Shown piece after piece: positions 8,221 through 16,949 of a stretch of DNA of 64,000 nt. Position 1 is the stretch's first letter; every line of letters starts with the position of its first letter. A program made the position numbers and the translations under genes. The DNA is taken from positions 275,908 to 339,907 of the forward strand of contig NZ_BNBY01000003.1 of NCBI RefSeq assembly GCF_014656195.1, in the 5' to 3' direction. The DNA comes from Kitasatospora xanthocidica. GTDB taxonomy: Bacteria; Actinomycetota; Actinomycetes; Streptomycetales; Streptomycetaceae. The notes under the pieces are model-generated. The model had not been told where the DNA came from. It worked only from the letters and a program-made list of their open reading frames with translations, and did not search any database.

Positions 8221-9591
8221 ATGACCGACGCATCCGCGCCGGCCCGAAACCGGGCCGTGGCCGTGCTGCTCTCACCGTTCGCCCAGGTCATCGCCGCTAT
8301 CGGGCTCGGGATCGCGGTGGGGAACCTGTGGCCGGACGGCGCTCACCACCTCAAGCTGATCGGTGACGCCTTCCTCAACGCGATCAAGGCCGTCATCTCG
8401 CCGCTGGTCTTCTGCGTGGTGGTGCTCGGGATCGCCAAGGCCGGCGACATCAAGACCGTCGGACGGATCGGCGTCAAGGCACTGATCTGGTTCGAGGTCG
8501 TCAGCACGGTCGCGCTGCTGGTCGGCCTGGCCGCCGGCAACCTCCTGGAACCCGGGCAGGGCTTCGCCGGTGGTCACCCGAAACTCGACGCCGCGGCCGT
8601 GGACCAGAAGACCGCAGGCGCCCAACTCCCCGGTTTCACCGGCTTCCTGCTGAACCTGGTGCCGACCAGCGCGGTCGGGGCCTTCGCCAACAACCAGCTG
8701 CTGCAGGTGCTGTTGCTGGCCGTGCTCTGCGGGACGGCGATCGGACACCTGGGCCACACCCGCACCCCGCTGGTCCTGCAACTGGTCGACCAGGCCGGTC
8801 AGGTGATCTTCAGGGTCGTCGGGTACGTGATGAAGCTCGCGCCCCTCGCCGCGTTCGGCTCCGCCGCCTACCTGATCGGCCAGTACGGCATGTCGGCGCT
8901 CTCCTCGTACGGCGCCCTCATCGCCTGCTGCTACGGTGCCGCGCTGCTGTTCGTGGTGGGCCTGGCCGTGCTGCTCAAGGTGTTCACCGGGCTCAGCCTG
9001 TGGCGCTTCCTCCTCTACACCCGGTCCGAGTTCTCGCTCGCGGTGGCGACGGCGTCCAGCGAGGTCGTGCTGCCGAGGATGATGCAGAAGCTGCGCGACG
9101 CGGGCGCCGGCGAGGCGCCGACCGGGCTGGTGCTGCCGACCGGCTACTCCTTCAACCTCGACGGGGCGTCGATCTACCTCTCCGTGGCCACCCTGTTCAT
9201 GGCGCAGGCGCTCGACGTGCACCTGTCGCTGGGCCAGCAGGTCACCATCGTGCTGATGCTCATGCTCACCAGCAAGGGCATGGCCGGCGTCCCGGGCTCC
9301 GCGTTCCTGGCCCTGTCGGCGACCGCCGCCGCCGTGCACGCCTTCCCCGCAGGCGCGGTGGCTCTGCTGCTCGCGGCGGACCGCCTGATGGACACCATGC
9401 GCGTGGTCACCAACCTGCTCGGCAACTGCGTCGCGACCTTCGTCGTGGCCCGCTGGGAGGGTCTGCTGGACATCGGCCGCGCCAAGGCCGCACTCGCCGG
9501 AGAGCCGGTGTCCACGGAGCGCGGCGCACGCGACACGACGACTGACCACCCGGAGCGGAGTGCGCCCGTACCGGTGGCCGCGCTCGACTGA
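8221..9591 (+). CDS. dctA: DctA-type dicarboxylate/amino acid:cation symporter
   Basis: A 456-residue carrier of the DAACS family, importing C4-dicarboxylates or acidic amino acids with H+ or Na+. Hallmarks are FLLNLVPTSAVGAF, the serine-rich SEFSLAVATASSEVVLP hairpin loop, the GYSFNLDGASIYL motif and the MTSKGMAGVPG-like second loop (LTSKGMAGVPGSAFL). The start is ATG 8221, which has GGGAAGGGG seven bases upstream; an in-frame ATG at 8170 lies within the inverted repeat and has no ribosome site. The gene follows the urea operon on the same strand but has its own regulatory element and is probably a separate unit. Substrate is not readable from sequence. Confidence 0.9.
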   Translation: MTDASAPARNRAVAVLLSPFAQVIAAIGLGIAVGNLWPDGAHHLKLIGDAFLNAIKAVISPLVFCVVVLGIAKAGDIKTVGRIGVKALIWFEVVSTVALLVGLAAGNLLEPGQGFAGGHPKLDAAAVDQKTAGAQLPGFTGFLLNLVPTSAVGAFANNQLLQVLLLAVLCGTAIGHLGHTRTPLVLQLVDQAGQVIFRVVGYVMKLAPLAAFGSAAYLIGQYGMSALSSYGALIACCYGAALLFVVGLAVLLKVFTGLSLWRFLLYTRSEFSLAVATASSEVVLPRMMQKLRDAGAGEAPTGLVLPTGYSFNLDGASIYLSVATLFMAQALDVHLSLGQQVTIVLMLMLTSKGMAGVPGSAFLALSATAAAVHAFPAGAVALLLAADRLMDTMRVVTNLLGNCVATFVVARWEGLLDIGRAKAALAGEPVSTERGARDTTTDHPERSAPVPVAALD

Positions 9592-9592
9592 G

Positions 9593-9606
9593 CCACCGGC
9601 CGGTGG
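9593..9606. terminator. 14-bp palindrome between convergent genes
   Basis: CCACCGG followed at once by CCGGTGG forms a perfect palindrome just after the dctA stop (9591) and before the convergent monooxygenase stop (9634). It could act as a weak bidirectional terminator; the absence of a loop makes this uncertain. Confidence 0.35.
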
Positions 9607-9633
9607 GCGTCCCTCAGGAACGGGGTGGCCGCC

Positions 9634-11223
9634 TCAGCGCTCCGGACCGCCGAACCACCGGCCGGCGGCCCGCTCGAAGGCCGCACGATCGAAGGCCGAA
9701 CGCTCGAAGGCCGCACCATCGAAGGCCGCACCATCGGGTTCGCGATCGCCCGCCCAGGCGACCGTGCCGTCGGGCCGGACGAGCACGGCGCCCAGGCCGA
9801 GGTCGTTCCTCGCCGTCCCGGCCGTGTACCGGATCCGGCCCTCCCAGCCCGTCGCCGAACCGTGCAGGGCCCGGTCGGCGGTGAGGTCGAGCAGGACCCC
9901 TCGCCCGTCGTGCATCAGGTCACCGAGGCGGGTGCCGTCCGCGAGGCGGAGGTCCGGGGCGCTGCGGCCGGTCAACGGGTGTTCGCCGCCGAGGTCGTAG
10001 CGGTTGGCCGAGCCCGACGTCCGCTCGAAGACGTAGGTCGTCCCGTCCCGGGTCCCGAGCAGGTCCCGGACCACTCCCTGGATCGCCCGGGCGTGCGGGT
10101 CCGGCCTCATGACCTCCACCTGGGCGCGTGACCAGTCGAGCACCGCCGCGCCGATCGGATGGCGCTCACCGGTGTAGGTGTCGAGAAGCCCGTCCGGCGC
10201 GTGCCCCCGCACGGTCGCCGCGAGCTTCCATCCCAGGTTCACGGCGTCGCCGAGGCCGAGGTTGAGTCCCTGCCCGCCGAGCGGGGAGTGGATGTGGGCG
10301 GCGTCGCCCGCGAGCAGCACCCGCCCCTGGCGGTAGGTCGTCGCCTGCATCGCCCGATCGGTGAAGGTCGAGGCGAGCCGGACGTCACTCAGGGTCACGT
10401 CGGTGCCGGAGACCCGGCGCAGGACCTCCTGGAGCTGGTCGCGGGTCGGTGGCTGCGAGCGGTCGAAGGCTCCGCCGTCGAAATCCATCACGCCGATGTG
10501 CCCGTCCAGGTGCGTCCGGAGGTACAGGCCCATCGGCGTCAGGTTGAACCCGGGGCGCAGCTTCTCCGGATCGGCGACCGTGGCGTGCATGACGTAGCCG
10601 GTGAACTGCGGCTCGGTGCCGACGAATTCGAAGCCCGCGTGCCGGCGCACCGCGCTGCGCCCGCCGTCGCAGCCGACGAGCCAGCGCGCCGGGTACTCGT
10701 GCTCGCCGGCCCGCGCGACCACACTCCCGTCGTGCTGGTCGACGGCCGTGACCGTGACGCCGCGCCTGATCTCCACGCCGAGCTCGGACGCCCGCTCGGC
10801 GAGCACCGTCTCGACCGCTTCGAGGTTCGTCACCGCACCCTCGGCCGCCGGGCCGGACAGCCGGAACGGCAGGGCGGTGAGGTCGACCTTGGCCGGGTCG
10901 AGCATCATGCCGGCGAAGTGGCCCGCGCCGCGCGGGGGTGACGGTTCGTCCGCGTCGAGGTCCGCACCGGGGTCCGCACCGGAGTCCCCCTCCGCGTCGT
11001 CGAGGGCGCCCGAGGCCGTCAGCAGCGGGCGCAGCAGCCCCCGGCGGTGGAACGCCTCGACCGACGCGGCGGACAGGCCCCGCATCCCGAGCGGTTCCGC
11101 CTTCCACGGGGAGCGCGGCTCCGGCTCCCGCTCCAGCACCAGGACGGAACAGCCCGCGAGGCGCAGCTCGCAGGCGAGGAACAGGCCGACCGGGCCGGCG
11201 CCCACGATCGCTACGTCATGCAT
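9634..11223 (-). CDS. FAD-dependent aromatic monooxygenase (PHBH/MhpA type)
   Basis: A 529-residue class A flavin monooxygenase. The N-terminal Rossmann motif is VAIVGAGPVGLFLACEL (residues 4-20), the DG motif region is LVGCDGGRSAVRRHAG, and the second FAD motif is VLLAGDAAHIHSPLGGQGLNLGLGDAVNLGWKL. A thioredoxin-like C-terminal domain follows, as in polyketide and aromatic hydroxylases. It uses NAD(P)H and O2 to hydroxylate an aromatic substrate that cannot be named here. The start ATG 11223 has GAGGAG eight bases upstream. It is 35 bp downstream of a deleted second FAD monooxygenase on the same strand. The last 30 residues are a five-residue periodic AAF[DE][RG] repeat encoded by 15-bp tandem units (about 9675-9740), reminiscent of pentapeptide repeats and unusual for this family. 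Confidence 0.88.
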   Translation of the reverse strand: MHDVAIVGAGPVGLFLACELRLAGCSVLVLEREPEPRSPWKAEPLGMRGLSAASVEAFHRRGLLRPLLTASGALDDAEGDSGADPGADLDADEPSPPRGAGHFAGMMLDPAKVDLTALPFRLSGPAAEGAVTNLEAVETVLAERASELGVEIRRGVTVTAVDQHDGSVVARAGEHEYPARWLVGCDGGRSAVRRHAGFEFVGTEPQFTGYVMHATVADPEKLRPGFNLTPMGLYLRTHLDGHIGVMDFDGGAFDRSQPPTRDQLQEVLRRVSGTDVTLSDVRLASTFTDRAMQATTYRQGRVLLAGDAAHIHSPLGGQGLNLGLGDAVNLGWKLAATVRGHAPDGLLDTYTGERHPIGAAVLDWSRAQVEVMRPDPHARAIQGVVRDLLGTRDGTTYVFERTSGSANRYDLGGEHPLTGRSAPDLRLADGTRLGDLMHDGRGVLLDLTADRALHGSATGWEGRIRYTAGTARNDLGLGAVLVRPDGTVAWAGDREPDGAAFDGAAFERSAFDRAAFERAAGRWFGGPER

Positions 11224-11258
11224 GAGAACTCCTCGTTCCGAAGCGGGGGTCGAACGGC

Positions 11259-11636
11259 TCATCGGCCGTACTCGGTGATCATGTCGGCCAGGCGCCGGGC
11301 CGTGTTGTCGCCGGAGTCGGCTCCCTGGACCTGGGCGCCTTCGAAGACGACGTCCTCGGTGGGGCGGGCGAACATGGCCTGCTCGTACGCGGTGAGCACG
11401 GCCTCGACGTCGTCGGGGTGTGCGGCGAGGGCCGTGCCGAGTTCGGCGCCGTCGAGCATGGCCAGGTTGGCGCCTTCGCCGTTCGGGGCCACGAGGTGGG
11501 CGGCGTCGCCGACCAGGGCCACCCCCGGGACCCGGTTCCACCGGTGCCCGATCGGCAGGGTGTAGTGGGGGCGCAGGACGCGGGCGAGGACGAGGCCGCT
11601 GAGCCCGGCGCCGACGATCGTGACAGGCGTGTTCAT
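11259..11636 (-). pseudogene. FAD monooxygenase (TetX-like) remnant with large in-frame internal deletion
   Basis: A 125-residue open frame that starts like a full flavin monooxygenase ([21 protein letters not shown], ribosome site AAGGAG upstream). From about residue 22 it jumps directly to the family's C-terminal half ([43 protein letters not shown]). Normal members place about 250 residues between these segments. The dinucleotide-binding fold is therefore cut after its first beta-alpha unit and the substrate domain is gone, while the second GD motif remains. Because the frame is kept, a small protein could still be made, but it should not bind FAD normally. It lies immediately upstream of the intact monooxygenase in the same orientation. 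Confidence 0.8.
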
Positions 11637-11826
11637 GCTGGTGTCTCCTTCGGGATCGAGGCCGCCCGGTGAGCTCCGGCCGGCCGCCTCCGGAATGTCA
11701 GGCACTCAGAGACTGACCCGGGCCGCTCACACGGCGCACACACGGCACTGACAGCGGCTCACATGCGGCTGACACGCCCGTACGGCGGTGACGGGGGGCT
11801 GCTCGGTCTGCCAGCACTCACCACGA

Positions 11827-11854
11827 AGGGTCCGCCGACACGTCGGCGGACCCT
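11827..11854 (-). terminator. 13-bp stem terminator after the PsiD-like decarboxylase
   Basis: Arms AGGGTCCGCCGAC (11827-11839) and GTCGGCGGACCCT (11842-11854) pair perfectly around a two-base centre. It lies about 60 bp past the decarboxylase stop on the minus strand. Between the two, GTCGGCGATCT is repeated in tandem (about 11870-11891). Confidence 0.6.
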
Positions 11855-11912
11855 CAGGAGTGATCGCGGTCGGCGATCTGTCGGCGATCTGTCTGCGGCG
11901 GGAAGACGTCCC

Positions 11913-12977
11913 TCAGCGGGTGTGGGCGATCTGCGAGTTGACCGCGCACCACTGGCCCTTCGCCATGTCTCCGGTCGTGTTGTCCGGCACGTCGAAGGCG
12001 GCCACCGCACCCGGCTGGAAGACCAGGACCATGCTGGAGCCGCCGTAGCTGAAGTACCCCAGCTCGTCGCCCTTGCCGACCGTCTGCCCCGGCGTGACCC
12101 CGATGGTGAGCGAGGAGATCTCGGTGATGCCGACGGGCATCACGCAGACGACGCCGACGGGGTCGGCGCTCTTGATGAAGACCAGGGCGCGGGCATTGAC
12201 CGAGGCCTCGTAGATCTGCGACTGCACTCCGGCGTCCTCGTCGTGGCCCGCCGATTCGAGCTCCGTGAACGTCAGCCCCTCGACCACCCGGGCGCTGATG
12301 ACCGTACCGCCGACCGGTGCGTGCCAGCGGTGGTAGTCACCGCCGGAGAGGAACGACTGGTAGACGTCGCCGCCCACGAAGCCCTCCGTCAGATCGCTGC
12401 CGTCCAGCATGTCGTAGAGGGAGTAGCGCTGGCCCTTGACCCAGAACTCGTCGGTGCGCTGCACGTTCCCCTGGATCCTGACCACCCTGCCGTCGTTGGG
12501 GGCGACGATGACCTTGGGATCCGTGCCGCCCGCGACCGGCCGCTTCTCGGGCCTGATCTCCCGGTGGAAGAAGTCGTTGAACGAGGCCAGCCCGCCGTAG
12601 GGCCGCCCGAAGTCGATCTCGAAGTCGTCGAGCTTGAGCTGCTGCCGAGCCGCCGGTGACAGCCATTGGTCGGTGGTCAGCACCTCACGGCTGGCGGGGC
12701 TGTCCAGGTACGCGCACCACTCCCGCATGATCCCCACGAGCGCCCTGTTGAGGTCCCTGTTGCGGAAGACCGCCTCCCCGGCCGGCGTGAACATCATGTC
12801 GTGCCGCACGATCGCGTTCCGCGCCTGCTGCCGCTCGACGTACCCGCCGACCTCCTCCAGCCAGGCGTGGACGACGGACCGGTCCTCCGGCAGGTACCCG
12901 CCCGCCCGGCCGAACGAGTTCCGGTAGCGGGCCTCGACGGCCTGCTCGCTGTACTGGTTACCGTTGCTGTACGTCAT
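11913..12977 (-). CDS. PsiD-like decarboxylase of the phosphatidylserine decarboxylase family
   Basis: A 354-residue pyruvoyl-type decarboxylase. FNDFFHREIRPEKRP (near 155-170) is the family FFxR signature, and YHRWHAPVGGTV the catalytic His region. The C-terminal YGGSS carries the Gly-Ser self-cleavage site that makes the pyruvoyl group. It has an extra N-terminal domain of about 130 residues. The motifs YHRWHAPV, GxTEIS and GxFxxGGSS match fungal L-tryptophan decarboxylase PsiD better than housekeeping PSD enzymes, which end in LGST and carry a membrane anchor; none is seen here. A soluble amino-acid (perhaps aromatic) decarboxylase is therefore inferred. A flavin hydroxylase lies downstream. 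A GGGAG ribosome site precedes ATG 12977. The substrate is not established. Confidence 0.8.
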   Translation of the reverse strand: MTYSNGNQYSEQAVEARYRNSFGRAGGYLPEDRSVVHAWLEEVGGYVERQQARNAIVRHDMMFTPAGEAVFRNRDLNRALVGIMREWCAYLDSPASREVLTTDQWLSPAARQQLKLDDFEIDFGRPYGGLASFNDFFHREIRPEKRPVAGGTDPKVIVAPNDGRVVRIQGNVQRTDEFWVKGQRYSLYDMLDGSDLTEGFVGGDVYQSFLSGGDYHRWHAPVGGTVISARVVEGLTFTELESAGHDEDAGVQSQIYEASVNARALVFIKSADPVGVVCVMPVGITEISSLTIGVTPGQTVGKGDELGYFSYGGSSMVLVFQPGAVAAFDVPDNTTGDMAKGQWCAVNSQIAHTR

Positions 12978-13371
12978 CGGGCTCCCTCACCTGACTGGTG
13001 AACTGAACGCGACAGGGAAGTCCTGACTCCGCGTCCACGTTCGGCAGCACGACCTCGACCCGCGGCGCGGGGTGCCCCGCGGGGTGCCGCACGACCCGGA
13101 CGAGGCCCTTCGAAACGATCTTGATTCCGCCCACCCCGATAGAATTATCCGCACACGATCTACTGGGTGTCCATCCGGCTCATCACGCGGAGTCACATCG
13201 GTCGGGTTTCCACCACAGGGCAGGGGCCCGCAACCCACCACCCACACGTGGCGAGTGGACGATCAACGGGTGGCCGACTGCCACCGGAGGCGAGTTCGGC
13301 CGAACCCGTACCGATCGACGGTGTCCCGCGCAAGGATGTGCGCCGTCGAATGATTGACGGAGGATCAGATC
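12978..13371. other. divergent intergenic region without a gene
   Basis: About 390 bp between the minus-strand decarboxylase and the plus-strand NB-ARC gene. It contains a 12-bp direct repeat GCGGGGTGCCCC/GCGGGGTGCCGC (about 13065-13090), then a locally AT-rich patch (13105-13160) that probably holds the promoters. I see no credible coding frame. I cannot assign a -35/-10 pair with standard spacing. Confidence 0.5.
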
Positions 13372-16107
13372 ATGAACGAAGTGATGCCGCCGCGGCGGCC
13401 GGGGGACGGCGCGGGAGCGGAAAGCGGGACGAACGTCGTCAACGTGATCACCAACTCGACGGTCCACGGCTCGGTCGTCCAAGGCGGCACCGTCCACCTG
13501 CCGCCGCCCCCACCACCGGAATGGCCGGTGTCCATCGGCGTCATCCCGATCCTGGCCAGCGCCTTCCAGCCGCGCACCGCCGTACGCGAGGCGATCGACC
13601 AGGTGCGGGCCGGGAACGAGACGGTGGTGCTCTCCCAGGTCCTCGCCGGGGGCGGCGGAGTCGGAAAGAGCCAGCTGGCGGCCCACTACGCCTGGCAGGC
13701 CCTGGAGGACGGCGTCGACGTGGTGGTCTGGGCGGCCGCCGCCGACCCGGTCTCCGTCCTCCTCGCGTACGCCGAGGCCGCGGCCGCCGTTCAGCTGCCC
13801 GGTGCCACCAACGCCGCCGACCGCGTCGACCAGGACGCCCGGCGCTTCCTGAACTGGCTCAGCAGCACCGAGCGCAGCTGGCTGGTGGTCCTCGACGACG
13901 TCACCGACTTCACCGCCACCGGGCCGCTGTGGCCCGGGCGGTCACGCCGTGGCAACGGCCGGGTCCTCGCCACCACCCGCCAGCGCGGCGCCCACGCCTC
14001 CGGCGGCGGGCGGGCCGTCGTCCCGGTCGACGTCTACGACACGGCCGAGGCCGTCGCCTACCTGCGCGAACGCCTCACCGGCGCCGGCTACCCCTACCTG
14101 CTCGACCCCCGGGCCGAGGACCTCGCCGAGGCGCTCGGACGGCTGCCGCTCGCCCTCGCCCACGCCGCCGCCTACATGGTCAACCAGCAGCGCACCTGCA
14201 CGGCCTACCTGGACCTCTTCCGGGAGCGCACCCGCACCCTGGACGCCGTGCTGCCGCCCGAGGCGGACACCGAACTGTACGGGCGGCCCGTCGCCGCGGC
14301 GCTGCTGATCTCGCTGGACGCCGCCCAGCAGACCGAACCCAAGGGCCTCGCCGTCCCGGCCGTCCGGCTGGCGGCCCTGCTCGACCCCGCCGGACACCCC
14401 CGCGAGCTCTGGACCACCGACGCGGTGACCGAGTACCTCGCGAAGCAGCGCGCCGCCGGAGCGACCGGACCGGACTCCCCGCCACGCGCCGGCGGCCCGG
14501 ACGCGGAGCCGGCCGAACCGGGGGAACCTCCGCCGGTCAGCGCCGACGAAGCGCTCACCGCCCTCGCCGTCCTGCACACCTACAACCTGATCAGCAGCTA
14601 CCCGGCCGGGGTCGACCTCCCGCACCGGGGCCCGGTGGCCGCCCACCGGGAGGTCTCCATCCACGCCCTCACCGCCCGCGCCGCCCGGGACACCACCCCG
14701 GAACCGACCCCCACCCAGTCCGCGGTGATGTTCGCGATGTACCAGCTCTGGCCGGCGGAGGACCACCTCGACCACCGCCTCGCCGCCAGCCTCCGGGCCA
14801 ACACCGCGACCCTGCGCGACACGGTCGGCAGCGAGGTCCTCCGGCTCTTCCCGGGATTCGCGCTACGGGACAGAGCAGGGCTGAGCCTCCTCGCCGCCGG
14901 CCTGCACACCGAAGCCGTCGACCACTGGGAGGAGGAGGTCGAGGCCAACCTGGCCGAACTCGGTCCCGAGGACCAACGCACCCTCATCTCCCAGGCCAAC
15001 CTGGCCGCCGCCTACGAGCAGGCCGGCCGTGCCACGGACGCCGTCGTGCTCCGGAAACGGGTCGCGGTCGAACATGAGCGCCTCTTCGGAGCCGACTCCC
15101 CCGAGACCCTCGACATCCTCGGCTCCCTCGCCGCCTCCTACACCCAGATCGGCTTCGAGAGCGACGCGGTGACGCTCAAGGAGCACGTCCTGGCCGCCCG
15201 GGAACGGGTGCTCGGCCCGCTCCACTCCGACACCGTGAACTCGCGGAACAACCTCGCGCTCACCTACGAGATCAACGGGCGGTACGAGGAAGCGCTGGCC
15301 CTGAAGGAACAGGTGGTCGTCGAACTCGCGAACCTGCTCGGCGCGCAGGAGCATCCCCGGATGCTCATCGCCCTGGCGAGCCTCGCCTCCAGCTACGCCC
15401 AGGCCGGCCGGCTGGCGGACGCGATGGAGATCGAGGAGAACGTGCTGGAGGCCTCCGAGCGCATCCTCGGGCCCGACCACCCCGACACCATGGCCGTCCG
15501 GGTCTCCCTCGCCTCCTCGTACGCCGCGACGGGCCGGGGCGAGGAGGCCCTCGCCCTGCGACGGCAGGCCGTGGCCGACCAGACACGGGTCCAGGGCCCG
15601 GAGCATCCCGACACCCTCAAAGCCCTCGCCGACCTCTCGGTGTCCTGCCGGAGGACGGGGCGCCACGACGAGGCCGTCGAGATCGCGGAGCGGGTACTAC
15701 CGCTCCGGTCGCGAGTCCTCGGACGGGACCACCCGGACACCCTGATCTCCGCCGCCAACCTGGTCAACGCCTACGCCACGGCAGGCCGACCGGGGCGGGC
15801 CCTGAAACTCGCCGAGGCCCTGCGCCCCCACCAGGAACGCGTCTTCGGCCCGCACGACGACAGCACGCTGGCGGGGCGCCACGCCGTGGCACTGCTACGC
15901 GTCCTCCGGGGCGAGTCCGTCCTCGCCGAGGATCCGGCACGGGCCGCGAAGGACGCCGAGCTGGCCATCGAGGCCGTCGGCCCGCACGTCGAACCCCGGC
16001 TGCCGGCCCTCGACGAGGCGCTGGAAGACGCCCGCCGCCTCGCCGAGGCGGCCCGCGCCGCGCTCCGGGCGCGCGAGGGTGCCCCCGGGGGCGGGGGCAA
16101 GGGCTGA
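13372..16107 (+). CDS. NLR-like NB-ARC/TPR protein with N-terminal amyloid-signalling-like motif
   Basis: A 911-residue STAND ATPase. Residues 24-42 form a short hydrophobic/polar motif (NVITNSTVHGSVVQGGTVH) followed by a proline run; its N-x-x-G-x-VVQ-x-G pattern resembles bacterial amyloid-signalling (RHIM-like) motifs found on NLR N-termini. The NB-ARC follows: P-loop AGGGGVGKS (Lys99), Walker B LVVLDDV (Asp175-176), sensor GRVLATTRQRG and GLPLA-like LGRLPLALAHAAA. From about residue 503 there are seven to eight 42-residue TPR_12-type units with the LGPxHPDT linker. ATG 13372 is chosen for the GGAGG eight bases upstream; a TTG at 13354 overlaps that site. It is likely a ligand-sensing switch (defence or developmental signalling). 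No effector domain is fused and no neighbour carries the same motif. Confidence 0.88.
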   Translation: MNEVMPPRRPGDGAGAESGTNVVNVITNSTVHGSVVQGGTVHLPPPPPPEWPVSIGVIPILASAFQPRTAVREAIDQVRAGNETVVLSQVLAGGGGVGKSQLAAHYAWQALEDGVDVVVWAAAADPVSVLLAYAEAAAAVQLPGATNAADRVDQDARRFLNWLSSTERSWLVVLDDVTDFTATGPLWPGRSRRGNGRVLATTRQRGAHASGGGRAVVPVDVYDTAEAVAYLRERLTGAGYPYLLDPRAEDLAEALGRLPLALAHAAAYMVNQQRTCTAYLDLFRERTRTLDAVLPPEADTELYGRPVAAALLISLDAAQQTEPKGLAVPAVRLAALLDPAGHPRELWTTDAVTEYLAKQRAAGATGPDSPPRAGGPDAEPAEPGEPPPVSADEALTALAVLHTYNLISSYPAGVDLPHRGPVAAHREVSIHALTARAARDTTPEPTPTQSAVMFAMYQLWPAEDHLDHRLAASLRANTATLRDTVGSEVLRLFPGFALRDRAGLSLLAAGLHTEAVDHWEEEVEANLAELGPEDQRTLISQANLAAAYEQAGRATDAVVLRKRVAVEHERLFGADSPETLDILGSLAASYTQIGFESDAVTLKEHVLAARERVLGPLHSDTVNSRNNLALTYEINGRYEEALALKEQVVVELANLLGAQEHPRMLIALASLASSYAQAGRLADAMEIEENVLEASERILGPDHPDTMAVRVSLASSYAATGRGEEALALRRQAVADQTRVQGPEHPDTLKALADLSVSCRRTGRHDEAVEIAERVLPLRSRVLGRDHPDTLISAANLVNAYATAGRPGRALKLAEALRPHQERVFGPHDDSTLAGRHAVALLRVLRGESVLAEDPARAAKDAELAIEAVGPHVEPRLPALDEALEDARRLAEAARAALRAREGAPGGGGKG

Positions 16108-16313
16108 GCCGGCGATACCGGCGGGTCCCCGGACACCCTCGCACGTCCCTGACCCTCGCGGCAGGACGGTCAGTGTGTGAACGCGTCCTTGACCCCGCGC
16201 ACACCGGATCGCCGGTACGGCGTGGCGCTTCAGCGCTTCGACGGCCCCGCTCGGTTTCATGGTCCCGACCGGCCGTCCGGCGGGGCCGAGGACTGAGCGG
16301 CTGAGGGGCTGAT

Positions 16314-16874
16314 GTGGTGAGCGGCATGTCGGCACGGGGTGCGGAGGACGGCCGGGGGAACCCGTCGCGCCGGCGGCTGCTGGCCGTGGCGGCGACGGTG
16401 CCGGTGCTGGTCGGATCCGCTCCGAGGGCGGCCGCGGTGGAACCGGCCCGGCGGCAGACGGTGATGCCGGTGCCTACCGTGGAGGCGGACTGGGGTGAGG
16501 TGGCCGAAGTCCTGGGCCGGCCGGGCACGATGGCGGACGGCTCGGTCTACCGGGTGCGCTTCACCCGGCAGGACCTGCCGGTGACCACCTACGGCGTCCG
16601 GCTGTTCGTGGGCTCCTACGCCGCCTTCACCCGCTACGGCGACGGCCGGACACTGCTGATGGGCAGCCTGTCGGTCACCGAGGCCGAACTGCAGCCCGCC
16701 GTCGACGCGCTGCACGAGGGCGGGCTGGACGTGACCGCGGTCCACAAGCACCTGCTCGCCCACGAGCCGGCCATGTGGTGGGTCCACTTCCACGGACACG
16801 CCCTCGCCCCCTCGGCCCTGGCCCGCACCCTGCGCGCGGCACTGGACGCCACCGACACCACCCCCGCCGCCTGA
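16314..16874 (+). CDS. DUF1259 (LppY/LpqO-type) exported protein
   Basis: A 186-residue protein with a probable Tat signal (SRRRLLAVAATVPVLVG, residues 16-32) followed by a single DUF1259-like domain. Typical features are VYRVRFTRQDLPVTTYGV, a phase with LLMGSLSVTEAELQPAVDALHEGGLDVTAVHKHLL, and WWVHFHGHA near the end. The HKH and HFHGH histidines could bind metal. Mycobacterial LppY and LpqO share the domain; its function is unknown. The start could be GTG 16314, GTG 16317 or ATG 16326. A GAGGGG at about 16301-16306 favours one of the GTGs. No operon partner is evident. Confidence 0.75.
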   Translation: MVSGMSARGAEDGRGNPSRRRLLAVAATVPVLVGSAPRAAAVEPARRQTVMPVPTVEADWGEVAEVLGRPGTMADGSVYRVRFTRQDLPVTTYGVRLFVGSYAAFTRYGDGRTLLMGSLSVTEAELQPAVDALHEGGLDVTAVHKHLLAHEPAMWWVHFHGHALAPSALARTLRAALDATDTTPAA

Positions 16875-16949
16875 CCGGGCGTCATCCGCACCGGCCGTCC
16901 GCCGGCCGCAACCAGTGCGGCATCGCCACCGAGGCCGACCTACCCGTCC

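Noticed and set aside
13072..13353. Small effector gene upstream of the NB-ARC protein
   Set aside because: The short frames there are basic/Pro-rich, lack ribosome sites and do not contain the amyloid-like motif.
13167..15077. Plus-strand frame overlapping the NB-ARC gene in another phase
   Set aside because: Arg/Pro/Gly-rich composition and complete overlap with a clear NB-ARC/TPR gene.
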